Shown piece by piece: positions 43,157-51,452 of a stretch of DNA of 64,000 nucleotides. The position numbers and the translations under genes were made by a program. Source of the stretch: Umezawaea endophytica. GTDB lineage: Bacteria > Actinomycetota > Actinomycetes > Mycobacteriales > Pseudonocardiaceae. The stretch spans positions 106,383 to 170,382 of the forward strand of contig NZ_JANYMP010000007.1 of assembly GCF_025061645.1 (NCBI RefSeq), given 5' to 3'. Numbering within the stretch: position 1 is the first letter of the stretch; the number at the start of each line of letters is the position of its first letter. The notes beneath the pieces were generated by a model. It saw nothing but the letters and a program-made list of their open reading frames with translations. It was not told the origin of the DNA and did no database searches.

Positions 43157-43540
43157 TGGGCCCTGGTAGACCAGGACGTGAGCGTGGATTCCACGATCAT
43201 GCACACGCGCCAGCATGCCGCCGGAGCGCGGAAAGGAGGCTGCGGCAGCGACAGCGAAGCCCTCGCGGTCGTCGGGGAAGGGCTCGACCAGTCCTGTGGT
43301 GGGTTGAGTACGAAGATCCATCCGGTGGTCGACGGGCGTGGCCTGCCGATGTGGGTGCTGCTCGATCCGGGACAGGCCGGGGACAATCCGCAGTTGCTGC
43401 CGCTGCTGGACGGTACCCGTGTTCGCCGCGACGGGCCGGGGCGTCCGCGGTCACGGCCGGACGCGGTGATCGCGAATAGGGCCTATTCGCATCCCTCGAC
43501 CCGTCGGACGTTGCGTCGGTGCGGGGTGGTGTTCGTCAGC
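43157..43540 (+). pseudogene. IS5-family transposase remnant
   Basis: The frame reads 'WALVDQDVSVDSTIMHTRQHAAGARKGG', then 'GLSTKIHPVVDGRG', 'DPGQAGDNPQLLPLL' and 'GRPRSRPDAVIANRAYSHPSTRRTLRR'. These are hallmarks of IS5-type DDE transposases. The usual 'IADKAYSHPS' reads IANRAYSHPS, so the second catalytic Asp is Asn. The N-terminal part and the C-terminal region with the catalytic Glu are missing. No terminal inverted repeats were found. This is a dead fragment marking an old insertion next to the XRE/ImmA-like cluster. Confidence 0.8.
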
Positions 43541-43936
43541 GGGTCTGGTCACGGTCCAGAAATGGCGCCCGGCAGTCGTTTCCTGGCCGCTGGGTTCGAC
43601 GACAACAAGGAGGTGCTTTCCGCTTGGCGTATTAGGGTGCGGCCGTGGGTTGGCACTGCGGTGACCAGGCCGGGGTGTGGGTCTGGTTCACCACCAAGCG
43701 TTCTCACCTGCGCGATTGGACTTGCAGGCATGGGGTGCTGATCTTGTGGAAGGTCGGTGCGCGGCGGCTGGGTTGGTGTCTTCTGGTGTTGGTGCTGTCC
43801 ATGAAACATGACCCATTCCGTTTTCCGATGACAGGAGGTCGTTTCGGGTCGTCAACTGAGATCAGGGCTTATGCTTGTTCTGCGCCACGAGAGTTGACGG
43901 ACTGGTATACTTCCCACCTCCGTTTGAGGAGGATGC
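43541..43936. other. Region between transposase remnant and XRE gene
   Basis: About 400 bases with lower GC than the surroundings and no convincing gene. ORFs on the plus strand continue past the transposase homology without family similarity. The last 80 bases contain a TATACT hexamer and a TTGACG, which may be promoter parts for the XRE gene, followed by GAGGAGG before ATG 43937. Confidence 0.5.
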
Positions 43937-44389
43937 ATGCCGGACGAAGTGTCCGCGGTGAACCCTGACGCCGTTGAGCCCCTCGCGGCCAGGGTCGATC
44001 ACCTTTTTCGGACCATCAAGCCGCGTGGTGGGCGTGAGTACTCGTTCGAAGAGGTTGCCGAGGCGATCCGGACCCGTGGTGGTCCTACTATTTCCGCGAC
44101 TTACATATGGCAATTGCGGCGCGGTCTGCGGAATAATCCGACCATGAAGCACGTCGAGGCGCTCGCCGGGTTCTTCGGTGTGCCGCCCGCGTACTTCTTC
44201 GACGATGACACGACGCACCGCATCGACGCTGAGCTAGCGCTGCTCACGGCTGTGCGGGACAGCTCGGTGCGGCAGATCGCGCTCCGTGCCTCGGGGTTGT
44301 CGGCCAAGAGTCTCGTCGCGATCACGGAGATGGTCGAGCGCGTGCGCGAACTGGAGGGCCTGCCGGATCTTCCGGAGCCGGACCTCTGA
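43937..44389 (+). CDS. XRE-type helix-turn-helix regulator
   Basis: A 150-residue protein. Residues about 20-95 contain an XRE-like DNA-binding fold: 'HLFRTIKPRGGREYSFEEVAEAIRTRGGPTISATYIWQLRRG', then 'MKHVEALAGFFGVPPAYFFDDD'. The C-terminal helix pair is 'ALRASGLSAKSLVAITEMVERVREL'. It is the first gene of a recurrent actinomycete trio: XRE regulator, ImmA/IrrE-like metallopeptidase and MAB_1171c-type membrane protein. By analogy with ImmA/ImmR, the peptidase might cleave this regulator; that is inference. The ATG has a strong GAGGAGG. Confidence 0.88.
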   Translation: MPDEVSAVNPDAVEPLAARVDHLFRTIKPRGGREYSFEEVAEAIRTRGGPTISATYIWQLRRGLRNNPTMKHVEALAGFFGVPPAYFFDDDTTHRIDAELALLTAVRDSSVRQIALRASGLSAKSLVAITEMVERVRELEGLPDLPEPDL

Positions 44390-44940
44390 CAAGCTCGGCC
44401 ACTGACCTTGGGGGCACCATCACCGCCAGTTTTCGGCGACTGCGCCGTCGTTGTGAGCTCATCGCGTCGACGCTGCCGCTTCCACGACCGTTCGACGTCC
44501 GGGCGCTGTGCGAACTGGTGGCCGAGCGAAGATCTCGGGCGATCATCCTGGTGCCGACCAGTGACTTCCCGGACGTGATGGGGATGTGGGTCGCCACCGA
44601 CACCATGGACCTGATCCTGTACGAGCAGGCGACCACGCCGCCGCACCAGGACCACATCATCCTGCACGAGCTGAGTCACCTGCTCTGCGACCACTTCCGC
44701 GACACGCTGCCGGAAGCCGACCACATGCGGGCGCTGCTGCCGGACCTCGACCCGGCGATGGTTCGCCGGGTGCTGGAACGGACCGGGTACAGCGCGGAGG
44801 AGGAGCGGGAGGCGGAGCTGCTGGCGTCGCTGATCGCGCACCGCGCGATGAGCGCGGGTGACGGCGGGCGGACGGGGACCGCGCTGGACGACCGGGTCGG
44901 CGACGCGCTGTTCTGGCCGGAGGCTCCCAAGCGTGGGTGA
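44386..44940 (+). CDS. ImmA/IrrE-like metallopeptidase, probable CTG start
   Basis: A predicted 184-residue zinc peptidase with 'HIILHELSHLLCDH' (H-E-x-x-H). The family N-terminus 'LRRRCELIASTLPLPRPFDVRALCELVAERRSRAIILV' is present and in frame, but the first ordinary start (GTG 44518) would cut it off. In the open stretch from 44233 to 44518 the only plausible initiator is CTG 44386. It overlaps the XRE stop as CTGA and lies eight bases after GGAG. The coupling mirrors the GTGA overlaps used elsewhere. The peptidase would be cytosolic and act with its XRE neighbour. Confidence 0.75.
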   Translation: MTSSATDLGGTITASFRRLRRRCELIASTLPLPRPFDVRALCELVAERRSRAIILVPTSDFPDVMGMWVATDTMDLILYEQATTPPHQDHIILHELSHLLCDHFRDTLPEADHMRALLPDLDPAMVRRVLERTGYSAEEEREAELLASLIAHRAMSAGDGGRTGTALDDRVGDALFWPEAPKRG

Positions 44941-46162
44941 AGCCGCACGGGTATACGGCCCGCCGGTCCTGGCGTGGGTGGCGTTGATCGGCAGGCTCGT
45001 GATCAACCGCGGGCGGAACGCGGTGGAGGCGCGGAGCAACCGCCTCGTCCTGACCTACCTGGGGGCGTTGGCGATCTCGTTCACCCTCCAGGCGCCCGGC
45101 ACCTACGAGGCGGCGGGTGACCTGCTGGGCATTCCGAACGTCGCGAAGCCGTTGAGCCACTGGACGGTGCTGATCGCGGCGTGGGCCGCGCGGAATCTGC
45201 TGCTGTGGATGCGCGAGGGCGGCGAACCCGTGCGGCTGTCGTGGCGGCTCCGGCTGCTGGTGGCCGGTTCCATGGTCGGCACGGGTGTGCTGTTCGCGCT
45301 CGCCGAGACCCCGAAGAACGACGTCAAGTTCAACATCTTCTACGGGCACGTGCCGCTGGTGCTGGAGTACTGGTTGGTCTACCTCGTCGGCCTGATGCCC
45401 GCACTGGTCGAACTGGCCAGGCTGAGCTGGCTCAACCTGTGCGACGCCGAACGGCCCGCGGTCCGGTTGCGGCTGTGGATGAGCACCATCGGCGTCGTGG
45501 CGATCACCGTCTACCACGTCCACAAAGGTCTGTTCTTCACCGCGAAGCGGTTCGGCCTGCCGTATTCGGACGCGTTCTCGGCCGTCATGGACAAGTACCT
45601 CACGCTCGTCGCGTTCGTGCTGGTGCTGCTGTCCGCGTCCCTGCCGCGGCTGCGCGTGTCCGGTGACGGGGCGGTCGCCGGGTGGGTCCACCGGTTCGTG
45701 ACCTACCAGCGGCTGACGCCGTTGTGGCTGGCCCTCTACCGCGCCAACCCGCAGATCGCGCTGTCGCCACCGCGGTCGCCGCTGCTGGACCGACTCGACC
45801 CCCGCGACCTCGACCTGCGGCTGTACCGCCGGGTCGTGGAGATCCGCGACGGTCGGCTGGCACTCCAGGCCTACCTCGACCCCGACGCGGTGGCGCGGCT
45901 GCGGGAGGAGGCCGTGCGCGAGGGCAAGACGGGACACCAGTTGGACGCGGCCGTGGAGGCGGCGATCCTGAAAGCGGGTCTGCGGGCCCGTTCGGCAGGT
46001 GAATCACCCCCGAACGGACCGTCCCACGCCGCGATCCACGGCGGCCGCGACCTGGACAGCGACACCGCGTTCCTGGTCGAGGTCGCGGATGCCTTCACCG
46101 CCACCCGCCCGGTTCGCCCGTGGTCACGGTCGCGCGGCGGAACATCCACAACGTCCGGCTGA
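44933..46162 (+). CDS. MAB_1171c-type membrane protein, seven helices
   Basis: A 409-residue protein with seven predicted transmembrane helices in residues 8-245 and a soluble Arg-rich C-terminal part. The layout and the pairing with XRE and ImmA-like genes match the MAB_1171c family of putative transporters. The GTG at 44933 overlaps the peptidase stop by eight bases and follows GGAGG at a spacing of ten. No transport signature motif is visible, so the function is open. The final 40 residues, Ser/Thr/Arg-rich, are poorly conserved in appearance. Confidence 0.82.
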   Translation: MGEAARVYGPPVLAWVALIGRLVINRGRNAVEARSNRLVLTYLGALAISFTLQAPGTYEAAGDLLGIPNVAKPLSHWTVLIAAWAARNLLLWMREGGEPVRLSWRLRLLVAGSMVGTGVLFALAETPKNDVKFNIFYGHVPLVLEYWLVYLVGLMPALVELARLSWLNLCDAERPAVRLRLWMSTIGVVAITVYHVHKGLFFTAKRFGLPYSDAFSAVMDKYLTLVAFVLVLLSASLPRLRVSGDGAVAGWVHRFVTYQRLTPLWLALYRANPQIALSPPRSPLLDRLDPRDLDLRLYRRVVEIRDGRLALQAYLDPDAVARLREEAVREGKTGHQLDAAVEAAILKAGLRARSAGESPPNGPSHAAIHGGRDLDSDTAFLVEVADAFTATRPVRPWSRSRGGTSTTSG

Positions 46163-46210
46163 GAGCACCGCCAACCACAGTCACCTACCACCCAGCCGAC
46201 TCGCCTGTAG

Positions 46211-46375
46211 TCACGATCGCGCGAGCACGTCGTCCCACTGATAGTCGAACCGCACGGACGCCGCGTGGTAGCACGTGCGCAGGTGGTTCTCGTCGACCCG
46301 CTCGGCCACCACGCCGTTGCAGTACTCGACGGTCTTGGCGCGGTCGTTGGTGGTGAAGGCCTCCTGCCATGGCAT
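46211..46375 (-). CDS. Small orphan peptide of 54 residues
   Basis: A 54-residue reading frame starting at ATG 46375 with almost every third codon position G or C. It contains the segments 'MPWQEAFTTNDRAKTVEYCN', 'VAERVDENHLRTCYHAASV' and 'FDYQWDDVLARS'. No family is recognised. The frame stays open with coding-like composition upstream to a stop at 46433-46435 but has no start there, so it may be the 3' remnant of a longer gene truncated near mbtH. It follows mbtH on the same strand after 46 bases. Confidence 0.55.
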   Translation of the reverse strand: MPWQEAFTTNDRAKTVEYCNGVVAERVDENHLRTCYHAASVRFDYQWDDVLARS

Positions 46376-46421
46376 GCCGAACTTGTCGCCGCAGTTGCGG
46401 ACAGTGCTGGTGCGGCGGTCA

Positions 46422-46637
46422 TCACCAGTCGCTCATCGCGCGGACGAGGCTCTTGGGGCGCATGTCCCGCCAGTGCAGCTCGACGTGGTCCAGCGCAGCC
46501 TGGCGGGTGGACGCGGTCAGCGCGATCGACCAGCCCTCGGGCACGTCGACGAACGACGGCCACAGCGAGTGCTGGCCCTCGTCGTTCACCAGCACGAGGA
46601 ATGTGCCGTTCTCGTCGTCGAACGGGTTTGTGCTCAT
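46422..46637 (-). CDS. mbtH: MbtH-family NRPS accessory protein
   Basis: A 71-residue MbtH-like protein with the family pattern 'NPFDDENGTFLVLVNDEGQH', 'SLWPSFVDVPEGW' and 'HWRDMRPKSLV', including the conserved tryptophans. MbtH proteins bind and activate adenylation domains of nonribosomal peptide synthetases. No synthetase gene is in the window, so this is a solitary copy that would act in trans or is a relic of a lost cluster. ATG 46637 has GAGGAG upstream. It lies in a patch of broken genes. Confidence 0.9.
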   Translation of the reverse strand: MSTNPFDDENGTFLVLVNDEGQHSLWPSFVDVPEGWSIALTASTRQAALDHVELHWRDMRPKSLVRAMSDW

Positions 46638-46771
46638 CCTTGGCTCCTCGGGATCGGTTGGGGTGTCGGAAGGTGCCGAGTCGGCGCAGTCGCGGCCAGG
46701 TGGCGACCACGGCTCGCGGGGACCTTGGCAGACCAGGACGCCTTCCTCGGGCCACAGCGGTCGCTCGCCCA

Positions 46772-47068
46772 GGTGAACACCTGGTAGGTCCGCCACTGCG
46801 AGCGGCGGATCAGCGTCACCAGGCCGACGACCCACAGCGGGGTCAGCAGCGGGCCGATCATCAAGACTTGCCTGGCGAGCAGGTTGACCGGCGAACCGAC
46901 CACCGGCTGTTCGGGCAGGCTCTGGGCCATGTCGAACTGCGGCCAACCGTTCACCCCCCGCCAGACCAGGCCGGGCACGTTCAGCACCAGCGCGAGCTGA
47001 CGGCTAACAATCAGTCGAGGCACAAGAACGAATACTGGCAAGACGGTGATCCGTCCCTCCAGGTCTTT
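46772..47068 (-). pseudogene. Glycosyltransferase (GT39-like) C-terminal fragment
   Basis: About 99 residues of membrane-protein sequence ('VLPVFVLVPRL', 'ALVLNVPGLVWRGVNGWPQF', 'EQPVVGSPVNLLARQVLMIGPLLTPLWVVGLVTLI') resemble the middle of actinobacterial dolichyl-phosphate-mannose-type or ArnT-like glycosyltransferases. Both ends lack family sequence: upstream codons are unrelated and no start is near. It is therefore a decayed fragment. It lies directly upstream of mbtH and adds to the signs of deletion in this zone. Confidence 0.65.
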
Positions 47069-47436
47069 GACCCAGGGGCAAAACAGCGGTGTCGTTTGTC
47101 CGCCCGAGTTCCACGCGAAGATCATCCTGAAAGGAGGCTTCCGACTACGACGAGGATCGGCACAGTCACCTCGCGTGACAATGTCTCCTGAGGACTGACC
47201 CGGCGGCGAAGTTCCGGTGGGACGGTGGGACCGCGTCGTCGAAGTGGAGGCAGAGGTGGCGAGGCTGCGCGAGGCGAACGCGGGGCGAGGGACGAGAGAC
47301 CCAGGACGAGGGACGAGAGACGAGGGACACGAGCAGAACCAGTGGCCCCCGGATACGCGGAAGGGCGGTCGGGTGCGTACCCGACCGCCCTTCCGGTACA
47401 ACGGCTTCAGCGCCCCTCAGGCGCCGCCCGATCAGC
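47069..47436. other. Gene-free stretch with short direct repeats
   Basis: This 368-base region holds no supported gene. Around 47284-47335 there are degenerate direct repeats of the kind GGACGAGAGAC / GGACGAGGGAC. They are followed by the terminator hairpin at 47359-47394 that probably serves the ArsR-type gene on the minus strand. A plus-strand ORF here lacks family features. Confidence 0.5.
47359..47394. terminator. Strong perfect hairpin
   Basis: GGAAGGGCGGTCGGG at 47359-47373 pairs perfectly with its complement at 47380-47394 across the loop TGCGTA, giving a 15-bp GC-rich stem. It lies 43 bases downstream of the ArsR-type gene stop on the minus strand. It is most likely a terminator, active without a T tract. 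Confidence 0.8.
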
Positions 47437-48366
47437 TCACGCGGACGCGATGATCCCCGCCGGGCTGACCGATCTCGGTCCGACGGACAACCCGGTCCGC
47501 CGAAGCAGAGCTATCCCCAGCGGGGTCAGCGTGTGCAGCACCGTGTTGCGGTTGCGCGCGGACCTGATCAGCCCGGCCTCCCGCAGCACGGTCGCGTGCT
47601 TGCTGGCCCCCGCTATCGAGATCCCCAGCCGCTGGGCCAGTTCACTCGTGCTGCAGCTGTCGTCGAGCACTTGCAGGGCCGCGGCCCTCGTGTGCCCGAC
47701 CAACGCGCCCAGCGCCTGTCCACCCGCTTCGTCCGGGTGGTCCACATCGGACACCGAACCCGCGTTGGCGTTCGTGGAGAACGCGAGGATGGGAGCGTCC
47801 GCTCCCCCGCGGTCGATGAACAGGCACGTTTTCGGAGCGAGGAACAGGGCTGGACTCAACAGCAGACCACGGTCGTCGAGGTGCACGTCCCGGTCGTCGT
47901 CGCCGGGCACGTGCAGCACCGGCGACTCCCACCGCAGGGCGGGGTGCAGCGTGCCGAACAGCCCGTCCATGCCACCGGAGATCGCTATGCGCCCCCGGTC
48001 GTCCCGCTCCGCGCGCAGGTGCTTGAGCGCCTGGTCCCAGTACGGGACCACAGCGGCGTTCCCGAACTCGAACACCGCTTCGGCCACCTGGCGCCGCCAG
48101 GGCTCGGCGGGCTCCTGACCCGATTCGGAATCGGATCGCCCGACCAGCCACAAGAGCTCCGACAAGGGTTTTCGCCGGAACGTCATCCGCTCGATACCAC
48201 CAAGTCGACCACCCAAACGCACCCGCACGCGACTGCGCCAGGCGCTGAAACCACCTCCCGGTCGGTTGAACAGGTCGAGCGCGAACACACTTTCGGCGAC
48301 CACGCCCAGTCCGGTCACCATCCTGACGCGAGCCAAATCTTCAACGCTGAAATGGATCCTCGGCAC
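47437..48366 (-). CDS. ArsR-type winged-helix regulator
   Basis: A 309-residue protein beginning 'MPRIHFSVEDLARVRMVTGLGVVAES', typical of a large actinobacterial ArsR-like group. It ends with a winged helix-turn-helix at about 220-290: 'ALQVLDDSCSTSELAQRLGISIAGASKHATVLREAGLIRSARN'. No metal-binding cysteine pair is visible, so it is probably not a metal sensor. GTG 48366 starts the protein. It is monocistronic between a strong terminator and a long intergenic region. Confidence 0.88.
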   Translation of the reverse strand: MPRIHFSVEDLARVRMVTGLGVVAESVFALDLFNRPGGGFSAWRSRVRVRLGGRLGGIERMTFRRKPLSELLWLVGRSDSESGQEPAEPWRRQVAEAVFEFGNAAVVPYWDQALKHLRAERDDRGRIAISGGMDGLFGTLHPALRWESPVLHVPGDDDRDVHLDDRGLLLSPALFLAPKTCLFIDRGGADAPILAFSTNANAGSVSDVDHPDEAGGQALGALVGHTRAAALQVLDDSCSTSELAQRLGISIAGASKHATVLREAGLIRSARNRNTVLHTLTPLGIALLRRTGLSVGPRSVSPAGIIASA

Positions 48367-48749
48367 TTGTCCCCCAGGACAATCTCGTGCAAAAGCGTTC
48401 CCAAACCCCAGTTCAGGCGGAATGCCAGGCTAGGCCCAGACCCCACCGGCGTCAACTCTGGTCAAGCGTCCAAATCGGGTGTATCCATACTAGTTGACGG
48501 ACAGGTTTCGGGGCTCTTCACCAGCGCCGATGCGGACCCACTCGGACAGCATCCCGCCAACGGCCTATCGGGCGATTCGGCCGAACAGCCGAATCCCGTT
48601 CCACGGCCCGGTTCCGGACCACCGCGAAAACGCGGGAAGCCGAGCCGGCCCGTCCCCGTGGAGGCGGACGGACCGGTTCGGCTTCCCGCAGAACCCTTCC
48701 CGGCGGAACGGGGTCACGGGTGACCTGCCGCCCGACGGGGCACGAGCGA
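48367..48749. other. Intergenic region with ArsR promoter
   Basis: A 383-base spacer. The part near 48367-48500 should contain the promoter of the ArsR-type gene; TACTAGT at about 48488 is an AT-rich patch. The right part holds the terminator hairpin of the ABC-2 exporter operon. No coding signal was found. Confidence 0.5.
48632..48689 (-). terminator. Hairpin after ABC-2 exporter operon
   Basis: The arm from 48632 (GCGGGAAGCCGAGCCGG) pairs with the arm ending at 48689 (CCGGTTCGGCTTCCCGC) with few mismatches, giving a stem of more than 20 pairs around a ten-base loop. It lies about 60 bases beyond the stop of the ABC-2 permease gene and fits a strong terminator. Confidence 0.8.
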
Positions 48750-49832
48750 TCAGTCCGCGTGCCTCCAGGCCTTCGCCAGCCCCACCTTGCCCGAGGTCTG
48801 CAACAGCGAGCCCGAGTACACCCGGCTGGCCCCCAGCACGATCGCCACGACGGAAGCCGCCAGCAGCCCCATCGACAGCAGCGCCTCCCACACGGCCGCG
48901 TCCCCGGTGAACATCCGCACGGGCATCGCGACCGCCGCGGAGAACGGCACGTACGACAGGACCGTCATCACGGCGGGGTTGTCCGAGAAGAACTGCACGC
49001 CGAAGTACGGGCCCATCACCAGCAGCATGGCCAACCCCATGGTGGACCCCAGGTCCTCCTGCCGGGAGACCAGCGCGCCCGCGACCGCCCACATGGCCGC
49101 CAGCAGCACGAACCCGAGGCACAGGAACGGCACGAACCACGCCAGCGCGGGCGCGACCACGGCCAGCAGCTCGCCCTGGTCACCGAGCCGCAACGCGATG
49201 GGCGCGGCGAGCGCGAGCACCACCACCTGCCCCATCGTCAGCAGCACGTGCCCGAGGATCTTGCCTGCGAGCAGCGCCCTGATGGGCACGGTCGACACCA
49301 GGATCTCGACGATCCGGGTCTGCTTCTCCGTCACCGTGCTCTGGGCGATGGCCGCGCCGCCCATCCCGAACAGCAGGAAGAACAGGGCGAAGACCAGGAT
49401 CACCACCTGCCGGACACCGGAGTTCACGGCGGACGCGTCCAGCAGGTCCACCGGGGGCGCCGCCACCAGCGCGCTGATCACGTCGTCCGGCGGGTCGTTG
49501 AGGGCCACGACCCGCACCCCGAGCGCCGACTCCCCCGTCGTGTCCGGCACCACGGCCGCCTCGACCTCGTCGGACCGCACCAGCGCCTCGGCCGCGGCCC
49601 GGTCGGGAACGGTCCGGACCTCCAGCTCCTCGCCGTCCAGGATGGACGCGACCGAGTCCACCGCGGCCACGACCGGCTTGTCGCCGCCGAACACCGTGGG
49701 CAGCACGACCAGCGCGAACAACCCCACGATGGTCACCACGAAGCTGATCCAGAAGCCCTTGGTGCGCACCAGGACGTTCATCTCCCGCTCGGCCACCAAC
49801 CACGTGGCCGACGTGAACGAAGCCCGACTCAT
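48750..49832 (-). CDS. ABC-2 type exporter permease (NatB-like)
   Basis: A 360-residue permease with one N-terminal helix (about residues 27-47), a large extracytoplasmic region (48-150), and five or six C-terminal helices. The sequence 'STVTEKQTRIVEILVSTVPIRALLAGKILG' is the typical ABC-2/NatB signature. It shares one base with the ATPase gene (TGATG). It may export sodium, a peptide or a drug; the substrate is unknown. It is the last gene of the cluster with ATPase, response regulator and histidine kinase. Confidence 0.9.
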   Translation of the reverse strand: MSRASFTSATWLVAEREMNVLVRTKGFWISFVVTIVGLFALVVLPTVFGGDKPVVAAVDSVASILDGEELEVRTVPDRAAAEALVRSDEVEAAVVPDTTGESALGVRVVALNDPPDDVISALVAAPPVDLLDASAVNSGVRQVVILVFALFFLLFGMGGAAIAQSTVTEKQTRIVEILVSTVPIRALLAGKILGHVLLTMGQVVVLALAAPIALRLGDQGELLAVVAPALAWFVPFLCLGFVLLAAMWAVAGALVSRQEDLGSTMGLAMLLVMGPYFGVQFFSDNPAVMTVLSYVPFSAAVAMPVRMFTGDAAVWEALLSMGLLAASVVAIVLGASRVYSGSLLQTSGKVGLAKAWRHAD

Positions 49833-50713
49833 CAGATCACTTCCTTGAAGATCTCGTCCAACGTGGGAACGACCGGGCTGAACGCGCGAACCGCGCCACG
49901 CCGGAGCGCGTCGGCCAGCACCGCCTGCTCCCCGTCCGGCGCGGAGACCTCGAACACCGCGCGCGGTCCGTCGAGTTCGACGATCCGCACGCCGGGCAGG
50001 TCCCGGACCCACCCGGCGTCGGCCGCCACCACCAGTTCGAACCGCGAGGTCCCGTGCTCGGCGCGCAATTCCTCCCGCGACCCGCTCGCGGCGATCACAC
50101 CCTTGGAGATGATCACCACGTCGTCGCACAACTGCTCCACCACGGCCAACTGGTGACTGGAGAACAGCACCGGCACCCCGGCGGCGGCGCGCTTCCGCAG
50201 CACCTCCAGCACGATCTCCACGGCGATCGGGTCCAGCCCGGAGAACGGCTCGTCGAGGATCAGCACGGCCGGGTCGTGCACCAGCGCGGCGGCGATCTGC
50301 ACGCGCTGCTGGTTGCCCAGCGACAGCGCCTCCAGCTTGTCCCCGGCGCGCTCGGTCAGCTCCAGCTCGGCCAGCAGGCGGTCGGTGTTCTCCTTCGCCG
50401 TGGCCCGGTCCAGCCCGTGCAGCCGTCCGAGCCAGGTGATCTGCTCGGCGATCTTCATCTTCGGGTAGAGACCGCGTTCCTCGGGCATGTACCCGAACAT
50501 CGGCCGCTGCTCGGTGGACAGGGGGCTGCCGTTCCAGCTCACCGTCCCGCCGTGCGGCGCGAGCACGCCGAGGATGATCCGCATCATGGTGGTCTTGCCG
50601 GACCCGTTCGCACCGAGGAACCCGGTCATCCGCCCTGGACGGACGTCGAAGGACACCTCGTCGAGCACCCGGTTGTCACCGAAGCTCCGACTGATCGAGG
50701 TCATTGTCAGCAT
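49832..50713 (-). CDS. ABC exporter ATPase (NatA-like)
   Basis: A 293-residue ATPase with Walker A 'GANGSGKTTMM', Q-loop-like 'FGYMPEERGLYP', signature 'LSLGNQQRVQIA' and Walker B 'VLILDEPFSGLDP'. The signature LSLGNQQ is the variant found in NatA-like exporters. A C-terminal DUF4162-type region follows. It pairs with the ABC-2 permease and is preceded, 76 bases upstream on the same strand, by a response regulator gene. The start ATG 50713 lacks a strong ribosome binding site; a second ATG lies three codons later. Confidence 0.93.
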   Translation of the reverse strand: MLTMTSISRSFGDNRVLDEVSFDVRPGRMTGFLGANGSGKTTMMRIILGVLAPHGGTVSWNGSPLSTEQRPMFGYMPEERGLYPKMKIAEQITWLGRLHGLDRATAKENTDRLLAELELTERAGDKLEALSLGNQQRVQIAAALVHDPAVLILDEPFSGLDPIAVEIVLEVLRKRAAAGVPVLFSSHQLAVVEQLCDDVVIISKGVIAASGSREELRAEHGTSRFELVVAADAGWVRDLPGVRIVELDGPRAVFEVSAPDGEQAVLADALRRGAVRAFSPVVPTLDEIFKEVI

Positions 50714-50789
50714 GCCGGGAACGCTAATCGGCGGAGATCATCCGCGCGTCCTGCGCGCGACCCACCCGAGGGTCATCCTCGCGACCCCC

Positions 50790-51452
50790 TCAGGCGCTGC
50801 CGGGAGCGACGACCCCGTTCTCGTAGGCGAACACCACGGCGTGCGTCCGGTCCCGCAGCCCGAGCTTCGCGAGCACGCGGGACACGTGCGTCTTCACCGT
50901 GGTCTCCCCCAGGTGCAGGGTCCGCGCGATCTCGGTGTTGCTGGCGCCGCGGGCCAGTTCCACCAGCACCTCGAACTCCCGGTCGGTCAGCTCGGGCGGC
51001 CGGGTCTGGGCGACCGCGGCCGGGGTGTTGAACCGGGCGATCACCCGGCGGGTGACCTCCGGCCACAGCAGGGCGTCCCCCCTGGCCACGACCCGCACCG
51101 ACTCGACCAGGTCCTCCGGCGAGGCGTTCTTCAGCAGGAACCCGCTCGCCCCGGCGCGCAGCGCCTCGAAGAGGTAGTCCTCGCGGTCGAACGTCGTCAG
51201 GATCACCACCTTCACCGCGCTCGACGACGGCCGCGCCCCCAGGATCCGCCGGGTCGCCTCCAGCCCGTCGACCCTCGGCATCTGGACGTCCATCAGCACG
51301 ACGTCCGGCCGCAGGCGCGCGACCAGGTCCACGGCCTGCTCGCCGTCACCGGCCTCGCCGACGACCTCGATGTCGGGCTCCGTCCCGAGGATGACCCGGA
51401 ACCCCGCTCGCACGAGGTCCTGGTCGTCCGCGAGCACCACGCGCAGGGTCAC
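50790..51452 (-). CDS. NarL/LuxR-family response regulator
   Basis: A 220-residue regulator. The receiver domain has the acidic pair Asp9/Asp10, phospho-acceptor Asp55 in 'VVLMDVQMPR', and Lys in 'GFLLKNAS'. The C-terminal LuxR helix-turn-helix is 'LTDREFEVLVELARGASNTEIARTLHLGETTVKTHVSRVLAKL'. GTG 51452 overlaps the histidine kinase stop (GTGA). It probably activates the ABC-2 exporter genes just downstream. Confidence 0.95.
   Translation of the reverse strand: MTLRVVLADDQDLVRAGFRVILGTEPDIEVVGEAGDGEQAVDLVARLRPDVVLMDVQMPRVDGLEATRRILGARPSSSAVKVVILTTFDREDYLFEALRAGASGFLLKNASPEDLVESVRVVARGDALLWPEVTRRVIARFNTPAAVAQTRPPELTDREFEVLVELARGASNTEIARTLHLGETTVKTHVSRVLAKLGLRDRTHAVVFAYENGVVAPGSA

Noticed and set aside
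47217-47453. 78-residue plus-strand ORF with a coiled-coil-like start
   Set aside because: It runs through the direct repeats and the terminator hairpin and has no family similarity.
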